Source: Halogeometricum sp. S3BR5-2 (GTDB taxonomy: Archaea; Halobacteriota; Halobacteria; Halobacteriales; Haloferacaceae). Taken from it: a DNA stretch of 64,000 nt. The notes under the pieces are model-generated. The model did not search any database, had not been told where the DNA came from, and saw only the letters and a program-made list of their open reading frames with translations. How positions within the stretch are numbered: position 1 is the first letter of the stretch; the number at the start of each line of letters is the position of its first letter. Positions 43,767-53,231 of the stretch are shown here, in pieces. The position numbers and the translations under genes are program-made. The stretch covers positions 62,001-126,000 of the forward strand of contig NZ_JAMQOQ010000003.1 of assembly GCF_031624635.1 (NCBI RefSeq), given 5' to 3'.

Positions 43767-44045
43767 TCACTCGGTGCGCGCCACCGGGTCGTCCGCGTCG
43801 GCGTCGGGTCGGTCCTTCCAGACGACGGTGCGCTGGCTGCCGGTGACGTACCGGTAGCCGGCGTACAGGAGGTTCGGCACGCCCATCGCCCACCAGATAG
43901 TCAGGATGGCGATGACGAGGTGGATCCCCGGACTGCCGAACTCGCGCCGGACGAGCGTGACCCGGTCCGGAGTCTCCTCTTCGATCTTCCATCCGGATTC
44001 GACTTTCGCGGTGACCTCGCGCCGATAGGAATCGGAGTAGTCCAT
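43767..44045 (-). CDS. Small haloarchaeal membrane protein
   Basis: 92 residues: a charged N-terminal beta-like domain (YRREVTAKVESGWKIEEETPDRVTLVRREFG), one or two membrane helices (about 40-66) and an acidic tail with repeated Asp-Ala. The family is not named with confidence. It lies 56 nt upstream of the propeller lipoprotein in the same direction. Confidence 0.75.
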   Translation of the reverse strand: MDYSDSYRREVTAKVESGWKIEEETPDRVTLVRREFGSPGIHLVIAILTIWWAMGVPNLLYAGYRYVTGSQRTVVWKDRPDADADDPVARTE

Positions 44046-44773
44046 GCGCTCCCGTACGAGGTCGTACGGAAAAGCGGTTGCGTGTCCGAACGTGGCGTGG
44101 GTAGCGTTCGAATAGTCTCCGCCAATACGTCGCTATCTCCTTCGGCCCTCTCGTCGAGAAAGGCCAGAGGTTGTACAATGTATTATGTTCGTATCGCGGT
44201 CAATCACTCCGTAGGACAGTCGTTCGGTGAGTTGGTCGGAAGTTCGTCGTCCGCGGTTGGAATCGAAGTCCGCCGAAACGTCCGCTCTGCTCGCTCGTGG
44301 GTGGGACGACAGTCCGTGACGGGACAGGGCTCTCACTTCAGTGCCGAGAATAACCGAGCGCTGAAGCCGTCTCTCGTCGGTCGATGCCACCAGTTCGATG
44401 AGTGAGTAATCGACGACTCCGTCGTCCGCATCGGTGACCGACGGTCGGCGAGAGTGACCGTGGACGAACACAGCGACCCTGGAAGATTCACTCGGCGAAC
44501 TCCGTCGGAAGCGACCGGAGACCGACGGCGTCGAGCGCGAAAACGCGGAGGAACTCAACGTGAAGCAGCGAGAAAAACGGTGTGGAGACGTAACTACGCG
44601 TGGAAGCATTTCTATAGAAGTAATTGGATAGTGCTATCAACCTACGTCACCATACCACCGCCCGGCTACTCCACTTCAGAACCGCTCGTCCGGGGACGAG
44701 GACGGACTCCCTGAAGCGTTCGCCGCCGAGGAGGTATCGGGATGCGTTAGGAAGGAGAGAACGCACTCCCCGG
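44046..44773. other. Gene-poor 0.7-kb region
   Basis: No intact gene is supported. The plus strand at about 44477-44607 reads as a charged helical peptide in one frame (LEDSLGELRRKRPETDGVER) with fair codon bias but no start, a possible relic. The tract is slightly richer in AT near 44600-44660. Confidence 0.35.
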
Positions 44774-45436
44774 TCACCGGTTCGCGGACCTCGCGTCGAG
44801 GCGTTCGGCGAGTTCCCGCGAGATACCGGAGAGGTGAGCCGACCCGAAGACGGCGACGACGAGGCCGCCAACGGAGTTGTAGAAGAGGTCCAACACCGTG
44901 TCTTCGAGACCGTACTGCGTGAGGACCGAATCGGAACCGACGAGAGCGGCGGCGACGCTGATGTAGAACTCGAGCAGTTCCCAGACGACGCCGAACGCCA
45001 GGACGAACAGGAGCATGAAGACGAAGAGGAACTTCGGGGGCATGTGGACGAACTCCGAGTGTTCGTCGAGGGCGACCACGGTCGCGTAGGCGACGCCGGC
45101 CACGAGCGACGACGAGAGCGCGTGCGTCATGTGGTCCCACCACCACGTCGCCGAGTACGGACTCAGGAAATCCAGCATCGGAAGCGGGAGCGTCCCGAAG
45201 GCGTGGAGGAACATCGCGACCGTGATCCAGAGGACGAGGCCGACGTTCATCGTGAACGCGTAGTTCCGTTCGAGGTACGCCGGAAGGAACGTCACGAGGA
45301 GGCCGACGGCCGCGTTGACGATAACCCCGGAGTTGCGCGCGAGGAGGCCGACGACGAGAATCCCGACCATCACCGCCTGGAGGAGGCGGACGAGTTGGCT
45401 CTGCCGGCGTTCGGAGACGTACGTCGCGAGTCTCAC
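44774..45436 (-). CDS. Polytopic membrane protein (DUF2238-like)
   Basis: 220 residues and about six membrane helices. A conserved-looking central block (WWWDHMTHALSSSLVAGVAY) and a later LAFGVVWELLEFYI and DTVLDLFYNSVGGLVVAVFG resemble bacterial YjdF/DUF2238 membrane proteins, where the Asp-His and Trp-Glu residues are conserved; the assignment is tentative. It overlaps the upstream membrane-protein gene by 4 nt, so the two are likely cotranscribed. Confidence 0.75.
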   Translation of the reverse strand: MRLATYVSERRQSQLVRLLQAVMVGILVVGLLARNSGVIVNAAVGLLVTFLPAYLERNYAFTMNVGLVLWITVAMFLHAFGTLPLPMLDFLSPYSATWWWDHMTHALSSSLVAGVAYATVVALDEHSEFVHMPPKFLFVFMLLFVLAFGVVWELLEFYISVAAALVGSDSVLTQYGLEDTVLDLFYNSVGGLVVAVFGSAHLSGISRELAERLDARSANR

Positions 45437-46038
45437 GTCGTCTTCACCCCGGGAGACGAGTCACCGTCGAGGTTCGCTTCCAACTGCCGTCTGAAGTACC
45501 AGCGGAACGCGACGGCCGAGACGACGCTCACCACCAGCACGACGCTGAACACGCCCATCAGTTCCTGATTGGTCTCGACGAACGCCGTACCGAGGTAGCG
45601 AGCGGACGCCGCGGACCCGAGCGCCCACACCCCCGCCGTCCCCATCGTCGTGATCATCACGAACCCGATGGCGAAGTTGGGCGTCATCCGCACCGTCGTC
45701 GTCATCTGAAGAGCGACGACGACGAGCAGGGCCAGCATACCGATGCTGAGTGCGAAGACGGCGTCCCCCAGAATCTGCCGGTCGTACGTGCCGACGAGTA
45801 ACGGGAGCGAGGCCAGAAGCAGCATCAACCACGGGACGGTCTTCGTCCAGGAGCGATGGACCAGTGCCGGTGTGGCGGCGACGAAGGTCGTGACGACGGC
45901 GAACGCCGCGACGATGATCCCTCCCGTGAGAAGGTTACCGACTCCGACCGCCGCGATAACCGCGGTCAGTATCCACGCGACGGCCGCGTTCGCCCGGTCG
46001 TCGACGACGAACCACTCCTCCGGAAGTGCCTGGCTCAT
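45433..46038 (-). CDS. Polytopic membrane protein of unknown function
   Basis: 201 residues with six hydrophobic helices, a short charged N terminus (MSQALPEEWFVVDDRAN) and a basic-to-acidic tail (YFRRQLEANLDGDSSPG). The stop overlaps the start of the next gene, so the two products may form a membrane complex. No enzymatic residues are evident. Confidence 0.75.
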   Translation of the reverse strand: MSQALPEEWFVVDDRANAAVAWILTAVIAAVGVGNLLTGGIIVAAFAVVTTFVAATPALVHRSWTKTVPWLMLLLASLPLLVGTYDRQILGDAVFALSIGMLALLVVVALQMTTTVRMTPNFAIGFVMITTMGTAGVWALGSAASARYLGTAFVETNQELMGVFSVVLVVSVVSAVAFRWYFRRQLEANLDGDSSPGVKTT

Positions 46039-46744
46039 GATGGGTTCTCCCGAGAGGCGACCCGGCGACCGTCTCCGTCGAACGCCGCCGCCCGCCTCTT
46101 ATCACCTGCTAGAGCACGCCAGTCGTAATCAACCTATTCCCGACCGCTCGCACGTCACGGAAGGGGAACGCGGCGCGATTCGGCGAGTTCACCTCGAACT
46201 CGGACGATATGAGCAGAACTCCCTCCGCTCTTGGTCCGCCCGCGAGAGAGTCTTTTTCCCTTTACAAAGCTAATCGCGTAACGAAGACGTCGCGGAGGCT
46301 CCGCGACGCACACGCGTGCAATTACGATTCGGGTGCCAGTATCTCGTGGCGGCTCGGTAGGGCCAAAATGCTCGAATCGATAATCGTACTTCGGCCGTCA
46401 ATACGTATATCAGTTTCTTAGACGCGTTCCGTAAGCGACCGTCTCATATAAAGAGAGAACCAATCAGTATTTATTTATGTATTCTGATTTGTACAATTGT
46501 TCCGCGGTGATATGTCTACACTCGTACGCGTATATCTCATATCGGAGAATATATCTCGATACGTGACGCTCGAATCGAAAACGGATGGCCGCTCGAAGAT
46601 AGCTCCCTTGGGTGAAGATACCGAGGCGTCCATCCGCACTCGGATTTCTCAAGATCGCCTCAGAAAACGTCTGAGTCATCTAAACCGGTCGTTAAGTGGA
46701 TTCAGCGTCCGAATAGTGTTGTACGAAGAGTATAATGGTTATAC
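46039..46744. other. Intergenic region with AT-rich tract
   Basis: 0.7 kb without a supported gene. 46440-46580 is unusually AT-rich for this genome and contains many TATA-like stretches; the plus-strand ORF at 46497 there lacks codon bias. A GC hairpin sits at 46288-46308. Confidence 0.4.
46288..46308. repeat. Isolated 9-3-9 palindrome
   Basis: Arms cgtcgcgga and tccgcgacg around a ggc loop give the same 21-nt geometry as hairpin A of the tnpB cassettes. It is followed by a short palindrome (cacgcgtg, 46311-46318) rather than a 10-3-10 hairpin. No T run follows, so it is not an obvious terminator. Confidence 0.5.
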
Positions 46745-46882
46745 ATGAAGACGAAGACGGATACGAAGCAGTACGGCGGAACGATTTCGGCCCGCGGGGT
46801 CGCCATCTCGGTCGGCTATACGATGTGGCTGCTCGTCACGTCGGCGCTGCAGGGTCTGCGAGAGCGACTGCAGGGGGTGTGA
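46745..46882 (+). CDS. Possible small membrane-associated protein (45 aa)
   Basis: An ATG at 46745 downstream of AT-rich promoter-like DNA opens a 45-codon frame with good codon bias: MKTKTDTKQYGGTISARG, then one short hydrophobic helix (VAISVGYTMWLLVTSAL) and a charged amphipathic end (LRERLQGV). It could be a genuine small protein or the start of a lost larger one. No family is recognised. Confidence 0.45.
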   Translation: MKTKTDTKQYGGTISARGVAISVGYTMWLLVTSALQGLRERLQGV

Positions 46883-47047
46883 CGGCGTCGGGTTGCGCTC
46901 GGTCCCTCAGCATAGCCTCGCGCATCGGGTGGTCAGAGCGATGAACCGATAATCGTCGCCCGTATAGCCGAACAGCGAGCGAACGCGACGGACGAGGACG
47001 ACGGCCGTCGTCGCCTCCCCGAATCCTCCATGCATCCATGGGCCGTC

Positions 47048-47992
47048 TCAGACGATCCGATTGGCCAGCGACTCGCCTGCCCGCCACCGCCGGTAGTTGT
47101 CCACGAACAGTCGCGTGAACCGCACCGAGAAATCGTCGGAGCGACCGCCCACGTGCGGCGTCACGACGGTGTCGTCGCGCCCCCAGAGCGGCGAGCCCTC
47201 CGGGAGCGGTTCGTCCTCGAATACGTCCAGTCCAGCGCCCCGTATCTCCCCCGCCTCGAGGGCGGCGAGCAGGGCGTCTTGGTCGACGACCGGGCCCCGC
47301 GCCACGTTGACGACGGCGGCCGAGTCGGGGAGCGCCTCGAAGACGCTCGCGTCGATGACGTGGCGAGTCTCGTCGGTGAGCGGCACCGTCAGCACGAGCA
47401 GTTCCGTCTCGGGCAACAGGTCGTAGAATCGTTCGGTGGCGACGACGCGGTCCGGTGGGAGAACGCCGGAGTATATCGACGGCGTCCGTTTGACGCCGTA
47501 CACCTCGAATCCGAACGCGCGCGCTCGCCGCGCGACGGATTCCCCGATGTTCCCGAGTCCGAAAACGGTCATCCGCCTGCCCTCCCAGAGCCACATCTCG
47601 TCGCCGACGCGCCGGCTCCAGTCGCGCCGGCGCTGGTTGTCGAAGAGCGGACCGAGTCGTCGCGAGAGCGCGAACGCGAGGGCGAACGCGTGTTCGCTCA
47701 CGGCCGTGTCGTGAAGCGTCTCCGCGTTGGTGAACGTCACGCCGCGGTCGGCGAACTCCGCCAGCGGAAAGGCGTCGTAGCCGATGCTCGTCGACTGGAT
47801 CCACGTGCCCGCCGAGAGCGACTCCAGAAAGTCGTCCGTCCAGTTCTGCGGGTTCGTCACGAAGATATCCGCGTCTGCGAGGTGGTCACGGACGTCCGCG
47901 TCCGACTCGGCCGCGACGACGGTCAGACCGTCGGTCGCTTCCCGGACGGTACTGGCGATCGGCGTGTCGTGGTAGATGACCGCTGTCGACAT
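47048..47992 (-). CDS. D-2-hydroxyacid dehydrogenase
   Basis: 314 residues with the D-isomer-specific fold. The NAD motif is VFGLGNIGESVARRARAFGFE and the catalytic set is Arg in NVARGPVVDQDALL, Glu in VFEDEPLPEGSPLW and His in VTPHVGG. It interconverts 2-keto acids and D-2-hydroxy acids; the natural substrate (glyoxylate, hydroxypyruvate or phosphoglycerate) cannot be fixed from sequence, but the length and lack of an ACT domain argue against SerA. Monocistronic. Confidence 0.9.
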   Translation of the reverse strand: MSTAVIYHDTPIASTVREATDGLTVVAAESDADVRDHLADADIFVTNPQNWTDDFLESLSAGTWIQSTSIGYDAFPLAEFADRGVTFTNAETLHDTAVSEHAFALAFALSRRLGPLFDNQRRRDWSRRVGDEMWLWEGRRMTVFGLGNIGESVARRARAFGFEVYGVKRTPSIYSGVLPPDRVVATERFYDLLPETELLVLTVPLTDETRHVIDASVFEALPDSAAVVNVARGPVVDQDALLAALEAGEIRGAGLDVFEDEPLPEGSPLWGRDDTVVTPHVGGRSDDFSVRFTRLFVDNYRRWRAGESLANRIV

Positions 47993-48209
47993 CTGATAAG
48001 CCGACCTTCGGTGGCGTACGTGGTGAACGTATCCCTCCCTATCGCTCGACGACGGTTCGTGCTCGTGGGGCCCCTTGGAACTCGCGGGAAGCGGCGTGGA
48101 ATTATGATATAACGAGAATTTTAGTTTCTTAAGACATATACAACCGTGGCAAATTATGAAAACGGTGCGACAGGTCCAAATACCATGATGCTATTCTGTA
48201 AGACACAGT

Positions 48210-50252
48210 ATGGATGAGTTTTCATCTCGGGGGGTTTTCCGAGTGGCGGTCACAGTCACGTTGGTCGCGATGGTGTGCGTATCGCCGGGCGCGGCGGTAG
48301 CGTCGACGGGGCTGTCTCCCGGAACGGTCGACGACGTCTCGGACTCGCAGTTCGTCGAGGCGTCGGATTCGGTGTCGGTCTGGCGAAACGCCCCGTTTCC
48401 GCTGCGCGTGAACGCGGCGTCGAGTAGCGGGACGGTCGTCGAGAACCAGCGGATGACGGTCCTCGCCGAAGAACAGAGCGCGGAGATACGGCTCAACAAA
48501 CCGCAGTTGGCCGTGTTCAACCCCGACGACGAGATCGAGATGAGCTTCCAGTCTCGCTCGCCGGTCTCGACGCAGGCGTTCGAGGACGCCGAGGTGCAAC
48601 TGCTCGTCGCCAAGGCCGGGACGAACTCGTCGGCCCTGCTGTCGGGGTCGGACCTCTCGACGAACGGCCTCCTCGACACGCTGACGAACGCCGAGCAGTC
48701 CGGGAACGTCGCCTTCGAGCTTCGGGACCTCGGTCGCCTCCAGGATGGAGCGACCTCGACCTCGTACGACGTCTCCGCGTCCGGGCCCGCCCGCGGACCC
48801 GGCCAGTACGCATTCTTCGTCGTTCAGACGACCGAGGGCGACGGATTCAGCGTCGACGGCGGAGCGCTCTCCGTCGACGGGAACGTTCGCGTTCTCGGGG
48901 CGGACATCGCCGTCGTGCAGGCCGCCGAGGCCTCCGCGTCCGTGACGACCGAGGACGCCGTGCCCGGCGACGCGGTGACGTTCGACGTCGATTCGACGTT
49001 CACCCACTCGGACGTGAGCCACGCCGTCGTCCTCTACAACGAGTCGCAGTACGCGGACGGCTGGACTCGGTTCACCGTGAACGGGTCGATGGACGAGACG
49101 CTCTCGGCGGACCAGGTGACCGCCACGAGCACGATTGTCGGCGTGAACGGGACGCGGAACGTGACGGGAACGGCGAACATCGGCGGCGTGACGGTCGGTG
49201 ACGGCGTGGTGCGCGGCGAGACGCGCGTCGGCGGCGTCGTCGATTGGCTGGCCGACCGGCCGAACGGTCCCTCCGGGGACGCCGACACGCCCGGACAGAC
49301 GACCGGGTCGTGGCTCGATGCCTCGGTGACCGCGGTCTCCTCTACGGACGGGGCGACCACGATCAGCGTCCAGTCGGAGGAGAGTTGGGCCGACGGAACG
49401 TACCGGTACGTCTACCTCGCGCAGGCGAGCGGACAGAACAACCTCTCGACGACGACCGGAACGGTCGAACTCGGGGCGGACGAAAACAGAGAGGACGAAT
49501 CGGGCGGAGGAAGCGGTGACGACGGCGGTAACGACGACGATGGCCGCAGCGGTGGCGGCGGTGGCGGCGGCGGAAGCGCAGCCCCCGCCGACCCGGAGCC
49601 CGCGGAGCCCGCGGAACCCAACAGGGGAGACATCAGCGATGGTCGGGCCGACCTCGCGGTCGGCACGGGAATCACTGAACTTCGCGTCGGCTTCCTCGCC
49701 GGCGGCGCCGGCGGCTCCGTCACGGCTCAGGAACTGAACGTTCGACCCGACTCGGTCCCGGCGATTCCGAACGCGAGAGAACTCGGGTTCGTCGACATAA
49801 CGGTCCCCGAGGACCGAACCGACGGCGAGGCGACGCTCCAGTTCGACGTCGACACCGAGATGCTCGACGGCGTTCCCTCGGACCGACTCGTCGTCTACCA
49901 CTACCACGACGGCGAGTGGTCGGCCTTGGAGACGACCGTCGTCTCGACGGAGGGGACGGTCGTCACCCTCGAAGCGACGACGCCCGGGTTCTCGCTGTTC
50001 GCGATCGGGACGGCGGACGCGTCGGCCGATTCGGACGAGTCCGGAGCGGGCTCGAACGACGCGACGTCCGGTGACGACGGAGTGTCGGCGCCCGACACAG
50101 AGAACGAACCCGCGGACGCAGAGGCGCCCGACGGCGGACCGGCGGACAACGGTCCCGTGCAGGAGCAGGGCGGGTTCGACGCCGTCCTGATCGGTGCCAT
50201 CGCGCTGTTCGCGGTTCTGGCGGGGTTCTACGTCTACCGAGGCGCCGAATAA
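48210..50252 (+). CDS. Secreted surface protein with PGF-pre-PGF domain
   Basis: 680 residues. A Sec signal (about 5-30) is followed by an extracellular domain (about 35-425) shared with the protein at 54812-56209, then a low-complexity Gly/Asp/Pro linker (about 430-475). The PGF-pre-PGF domain (about 485-605) reads ELRVGFLAGGAGGSVTAQEL, GFVDITVPEDR and YHYHDGEWSALETT. An acidic stalk and a C-terminal membrane helix (FDAVLIGAIALFAVLAGFYVY) follow, so it is wall-anchored. No classic PGF-CTERM tripeptide precedes the helix, so ordinary membrane anchoring is likely. Many NxS/T sites suggest glycosylation. Confidence 0.88.
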   Translation: MDEFSSRGVFRVAVTVTLVAMVCVSPGAAVASTGLSPGTVDDVSDSQFVEASDSVSVWRNAPFPLRVNAASSSGTVVENQRMTVLAEEQSAEIRLNKPQLAVFNPDDEIEMSFQSRSPVSTQAFEDAEVQLLVAKAGTNSSALLSGSDLSTNGLLDTLTNAEQSGNVAFELRDLGRLQDGATSTSYDVSASGPARGPGQYAFFVVQTTEGDGFSVDGGALSVDGNVRVLGADIAVVQAAEASASVTTEDAVPGDAVTFDVDSTFTHSDVSHAVVLYNESQYADGWTRFTVNGSMDETLSADQVTATSTIVGVNGTRNVTGTANIGGVTVGDGVVRGETRVGGVVDWLADRPNGPSGDADTPGQTTGSWLDASVTAVSSTDGATTISVQSEESWADGTYRYVYLAQASGQNNLSTTTGTVELGADENREDESGGGSGDDGGNDDDGRSGGGGGGGGSAAPADPEPAEPAEPNRGDISDGRADLAVGTGITELRVGFLAGGAGGSVTAQELNVRPDSVPAIPNARELGFVDITVPEDRTDGEATLQFDVDTEMLDGVPSDRLVVYHYHDGEWSALETTVVSTEGTVVTLEATTPGFSLFAIGTADASADSDESGAGSNDATSGDDGVSAPDTENEPADAEAPDGGPADNGPVQEQGGFDAVLIGAIALFAVLAGFYVYRGAE

Positions 50253-50635
50253 AACCCGACAGACTCGCTCGGACGGACGGAGAGTCGGCCGTCGGGGATT
50301 CTCGGTTCCTCGACGGCGTCGGACTCGGGAACGATTTTCTCGCGGACGAGAACGGCAGATTCGATTCTTCTCGGATGTTTCTCTCGACGTGACCGCGCTC
50401 TGCGCCCCGCGGACGAGTCGTTGTTCTTCCTTTTCCGGAGCACACCGTCCTTGGAGAATCTCGATATCGATAGTATCACAGTAGGTATTCGAGAGAATTT
50501 CCGGAGTAGTAGCGTAGTCGTCGTACGCAGCCTTTTCGCGGGTTTATTGAGCTAATGGAGTTGTACTCGCCGCCTAGATATCAAGTATGATATCTGAGAC
50601 CGAGAATACAAGAGCAGTCGGTTCGACGTGAAGTC
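50253..50635. other. Intergenic region before the rhomboid-like gene
   Basis: 383 nt with no supported gene. The part 50480-50610 is AT-richer with a TATA-like gagctaatg and tatcaagtatgatatc inverted repeat (about 50579-50595) that could be part of the promoter or an operator for the rhomboid-like gene. Confidence 0.4.
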
Positions 50636-51532
50636 GTGAGAGCAGCGATACGTCGCCGGATCGGGGGTTCGCGGGAGGTGAGCCGCGCCGCCGAGGCGAC
50701 GGCGAATTCCGATTCTCATCCGAAAGAACGAATTCGACCGGTAGACGTCGCGTTCGTTCTCGCCGTGCCGTGCCTCCTCGTCGGGGTCTTTCTACTCCCA
50801 GCGGCGGTTCGGCGGGGACTCGTGCTCTCGTACGCGCACCCGACGGCGCTCACGATGTACGCGTCGCATTTCGTCCACCTGCAGGCGTCGGCCCTGCTGT
50901 CGAATCTGCTCGTCTTCCTGTTCGTCGTCCCGCCGGCGCTGCTGGCGAGCGTCCGAAGCGGTCGACGACGGCGGTTCTACGTCGTCGCGTTCACCGCGCT
51001 CGCGGTGTTCCCGTTCGCGCTGTCGTCGTTGAACATGCTGTTTCCGCGACCCCGCGTCGGACTCGGGTTCTCCGGCATCAACTTCGCCTTCGTCGGTTAC
51101 CTCCCGCACGCGCTCGCCGACCGGATGGAGGCGGATCGCCCGGCGTCGACACGGACCGCGAGAACCGTTCTGCCGGCCGTGTTCTTCGTCGGCGCGGCGG
51201 TCGTCGTCCTTCGGATGTGGGCGCCGCTGGGAGTGACGCCCCGCGCCGGGGGATGGCTCGCCGCGGTCGGCGCCGCTGGCTTCCTTGCGGTCGGGACCTG
51301 CGTCCGACCGGTCGTTCGGCGCCCGTGGTCGCGGACGCGTTCGCTCGTCGAGACGGTTCCGCCGCTGGTACCGTTCGGCGGCGCGCTGTTCGTGCTCGTG
51401 ATCGTCGCCGGCTTCCCGTCCGGCGGGTACGGCGGGCGCGTGATCACGAACGTCTTCCTTCACTTTCTCGGTTACTCGTTCGGCTACATCGTCCCGTACG
51501 TCGCGTTCCGAGTGCTCGACGTCTTCGACTGA
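50636..51532 (+). CDS. Rhomboid-like intramembrane protease
   Basis: 298 residues with about seven membrane helices. Motifs match rhomboid proteases in order: HLQASALLSN in helix 2 (His81 and Asn90 at the spacing of the oxyanion-hole His and Asn, the second His replaced by Ala86), a GFSG loop with candidate nucleophile Ser146, and HFLGYSFG in the last helices with candidate catalytic His276 and the HxxGxxxG helix contact. The match is by motif and spacing only, since overall sequence is divergent. Next to a surface glycoprotein with a C-terminal membrane helix, it could act as a sheddase (inference). The GTG start is uncertain. Confidence 0.6.
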   Translation: MRAAIRRRIGGSREVSRAAEATANSDSHPKERIRPVDVAFVLAVPCLLVGVFLLPAAVRRGLVLSYAHPTALTMYASHFVHLQASALLSNLLVFLFVVPPALLASVRSGRRRRFYVVAFTALAVFPFALSSLNMLFPRPRVGLGFSGINFAFVGYLPHALADRMEADRPASTRTARTVLPAVFFVGAAVVVLRMWAPLGVTPRAGGWLAAVGAAGFLAVGTCVRPVVRRPWSRTRSLVETVPPLVPFGGALFVLVIVAGFPSGGYGGRVITNVFLHFLGYSFGYIVPYVAFRVLDVFD

Positions 51533-51610
51533 GTCGGGGATTCAGCCTCACGGATTCGTCGGCGCGCCGCGGCCGACAGGGGCGCCGAGCGGCGGCGCGG
51601 GAAAACGCGA

Positions 51611-53044
51611 TTACGGCTGACGGGCCGCCGCCGGTTCTCCGTCGGCGGGCGCCCGAGCGCGGGGAAAGCGAATCCGAATCCGGTTTCCGTCGGCGGTCGA
51701 GTCGAGCGAGATGTCGCCGTCGGAGAGTTCGACGACCCAGTAGACGAGCCAGAGTCCGAGTCCGGTGCTGTGGAACACGTTCGTCATCGCGTGCGGGTCT
51801 CTGAGCACGTGCGCCTCGATGTCGGGGATGGGCGGCGCGTCGTCCTCGACGCGGAGTTCGACGCCGTCTCGGGTCCGCCCGACGGAGACGGACACCGACG
51901 GTCGGTCGCGGTCGCTGTGTACGACCGCGTTTTCGAGGAGTTCCGCGACCGCGAGTCGGACGTTACTCAGCGCGTAGACCAACGCGCTGTCGGGCAGCGA
52001 CGACTCGATTTCGGCGTCGGGAAACCGCCGTCTCGCCCGGTCGACTTCCCCGCCCGCGACCGCCGTCAGGTCGACCGCGTCCCTCGTCGCCTCGCGGTTC
52101 AGGATATCGACGATTTCGCGCTCTTTCTCCGCGCTCTCGAGCAGTCGCTCGGCGGCGTTCCGGATTCCGGCGGTGAGGTGCGACGTGTCGCCCGTCGTCT
52201 CGTCGATGAGGTCGGCGTTACCCAAGACGACGTTGAGCGCGTTCCGGAGGTTGTGCCGGAGCAGGTTGTCCATCACCGAGAGCTGTCGTTCCCGTCGGTG
52301 TCGGTCGGTTATCTCCCGGCTGAACCCGCTGATGCGGACGACCTCCCCGTCCTCGAGTATCGGTTGCGCCTGCGCCCACACCCACACGCTGTAGTTCCTC
52401 CCGGGGTTCACGCGGTACTCCATATCGGCTGACTCACCGTCGACGAGGCGGGCTATCGCCCGTTCGACCGCCGGGACGTCGTCAGGGTGAATCGCCCTCA
52501 GGAACGCGCTCGCATCGGTTTCGAGTTCCTCGACCGGGCGTCCGTACACCGTCTCGTAGGCCGGGTTGACGAACAGGAGTTCTCCGAACTCCCCGTCGAA
52601 CATCCACAGCACCTCGTCGGTCACCGACGAGATCTCCTGCAAGCGAGCGGTGAGTTCCCGGTGCTGACGCTCGGCCTCCACCCGGTCGCTGACGTCGCGC
52701 GAACTCACGACGTAGCCGTCGAGTCGCTCGCTGGTCGCGTTCGACATGCGGCTCTCGAACCAGACCCACGAGTCGTCAGCGGCCCGATAGCGGTACTCGA
52801 CCGTTCCTTCGGAGAACGTCTCGCTGTCGATCGTTCGCTCGAAAACCTCCCGAACGGTGTCGAAGTCGTCGGGGTGGACGTACGCGAGTGCGTTCTCGCC
52901 GACTAGCTCGTCCGTCTCCCACCCCAAGAGACGGGTGACGGCGTCGTTCGCGTACAGGACGGTCGCCTCCTCGTCGATGACCAGAATCTTGTCTCGGGTG
53001 TAGTCGAGGAGGACGTCCGCATCCATTGAACGGAGGTTAGACAT
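51611..53044 (-). CDS. PAS-PAS sensor histidine kinase
   Basis: 477 residues, no membrane helix, so cytoplasmic. Two PAS/PAC units (about 8-125 and 135-252; WETDELVGENALAYVHPDDF, VYGRPVEELETD and RISGFSREITDRHRRERQ) precede the kinase core. The phospho-acceptor is His264 in LLRHNLRNALNVVLG, the N box is AELLENAVVHS and the G2 box is STGLGLWLVYWVVE. No receiver domain or response regulator is next to it, as is usual in haloarchaea. PAS ligands (redox, light or small molecule) cannot be told from sequence. Confidence 0.92.
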   Translation of the reverse strand: MSNLRSMDADVLLDYTRDKILVIDEEATVLYANDAVTRLLGWETDELVGENALAYVHPDDFDTVREVFERTIDSETFSEGTVEYRYRAADDSWVWFESRMSNATSERLDGYVVSSRDVSDRVEAERQHRELTARLQEISSVTDEVLWMFDGEFGELLFVNPAYETVYGRPVEELETDASAFLRAIHPDDVPAVERAIARLVDGESADMEYRVNPGRNYSVWVWAQAQPILEDGEVVRISGFSREITDRHRRERQLSVMDNLLRHNLRNALNVVLGNADLIDETTGDTSHLTAGIRNAAERLLESAEKEREIVDILNREATRDAVDLTAVAGGEVDRARRRFPDAEIESSLPDSALVYALSNVRLAVAELLENAVVHSDRDRPSVSVSVGRTRDGVELRVEDDAPPIPDIEAHVLRDPHAMTNVFHSTGLGLWLVYWVVELSDGDISLDSTADGNRIRIRFPRARAPADGEPAAARQP

Positions 53045-53231
53045 CAGAACATATTAATCTTCTTACTGATACAATATCGCGAAAAACACCGATTCGCGTG
53101 ATTCCAGTTCGGCCGTTCGAGCGGCGAGGGCCGGCGGTTGCGGATGTCGACTCCGCTCGAACCAGAGTTTCGGATCGGTCCGACGGGTCAGCGGGCGGGG
53201 TGTTGGCAGTGTTCCGATATATCTGGAGTCG

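Noticed and set aside
44133-44609. 158-residue minus-strand ORF
   Set aside because: Ser/Arg-rich composition with no bias or motif; judged as chance open frame in a gene-poor region.
46497-46748. 83-residue plus-strand ORF in the AT-rich tract
   Set aside because: It lacks haloarchaeal codon bias and crosses TATA-like repeats; no ribosome site was seen.
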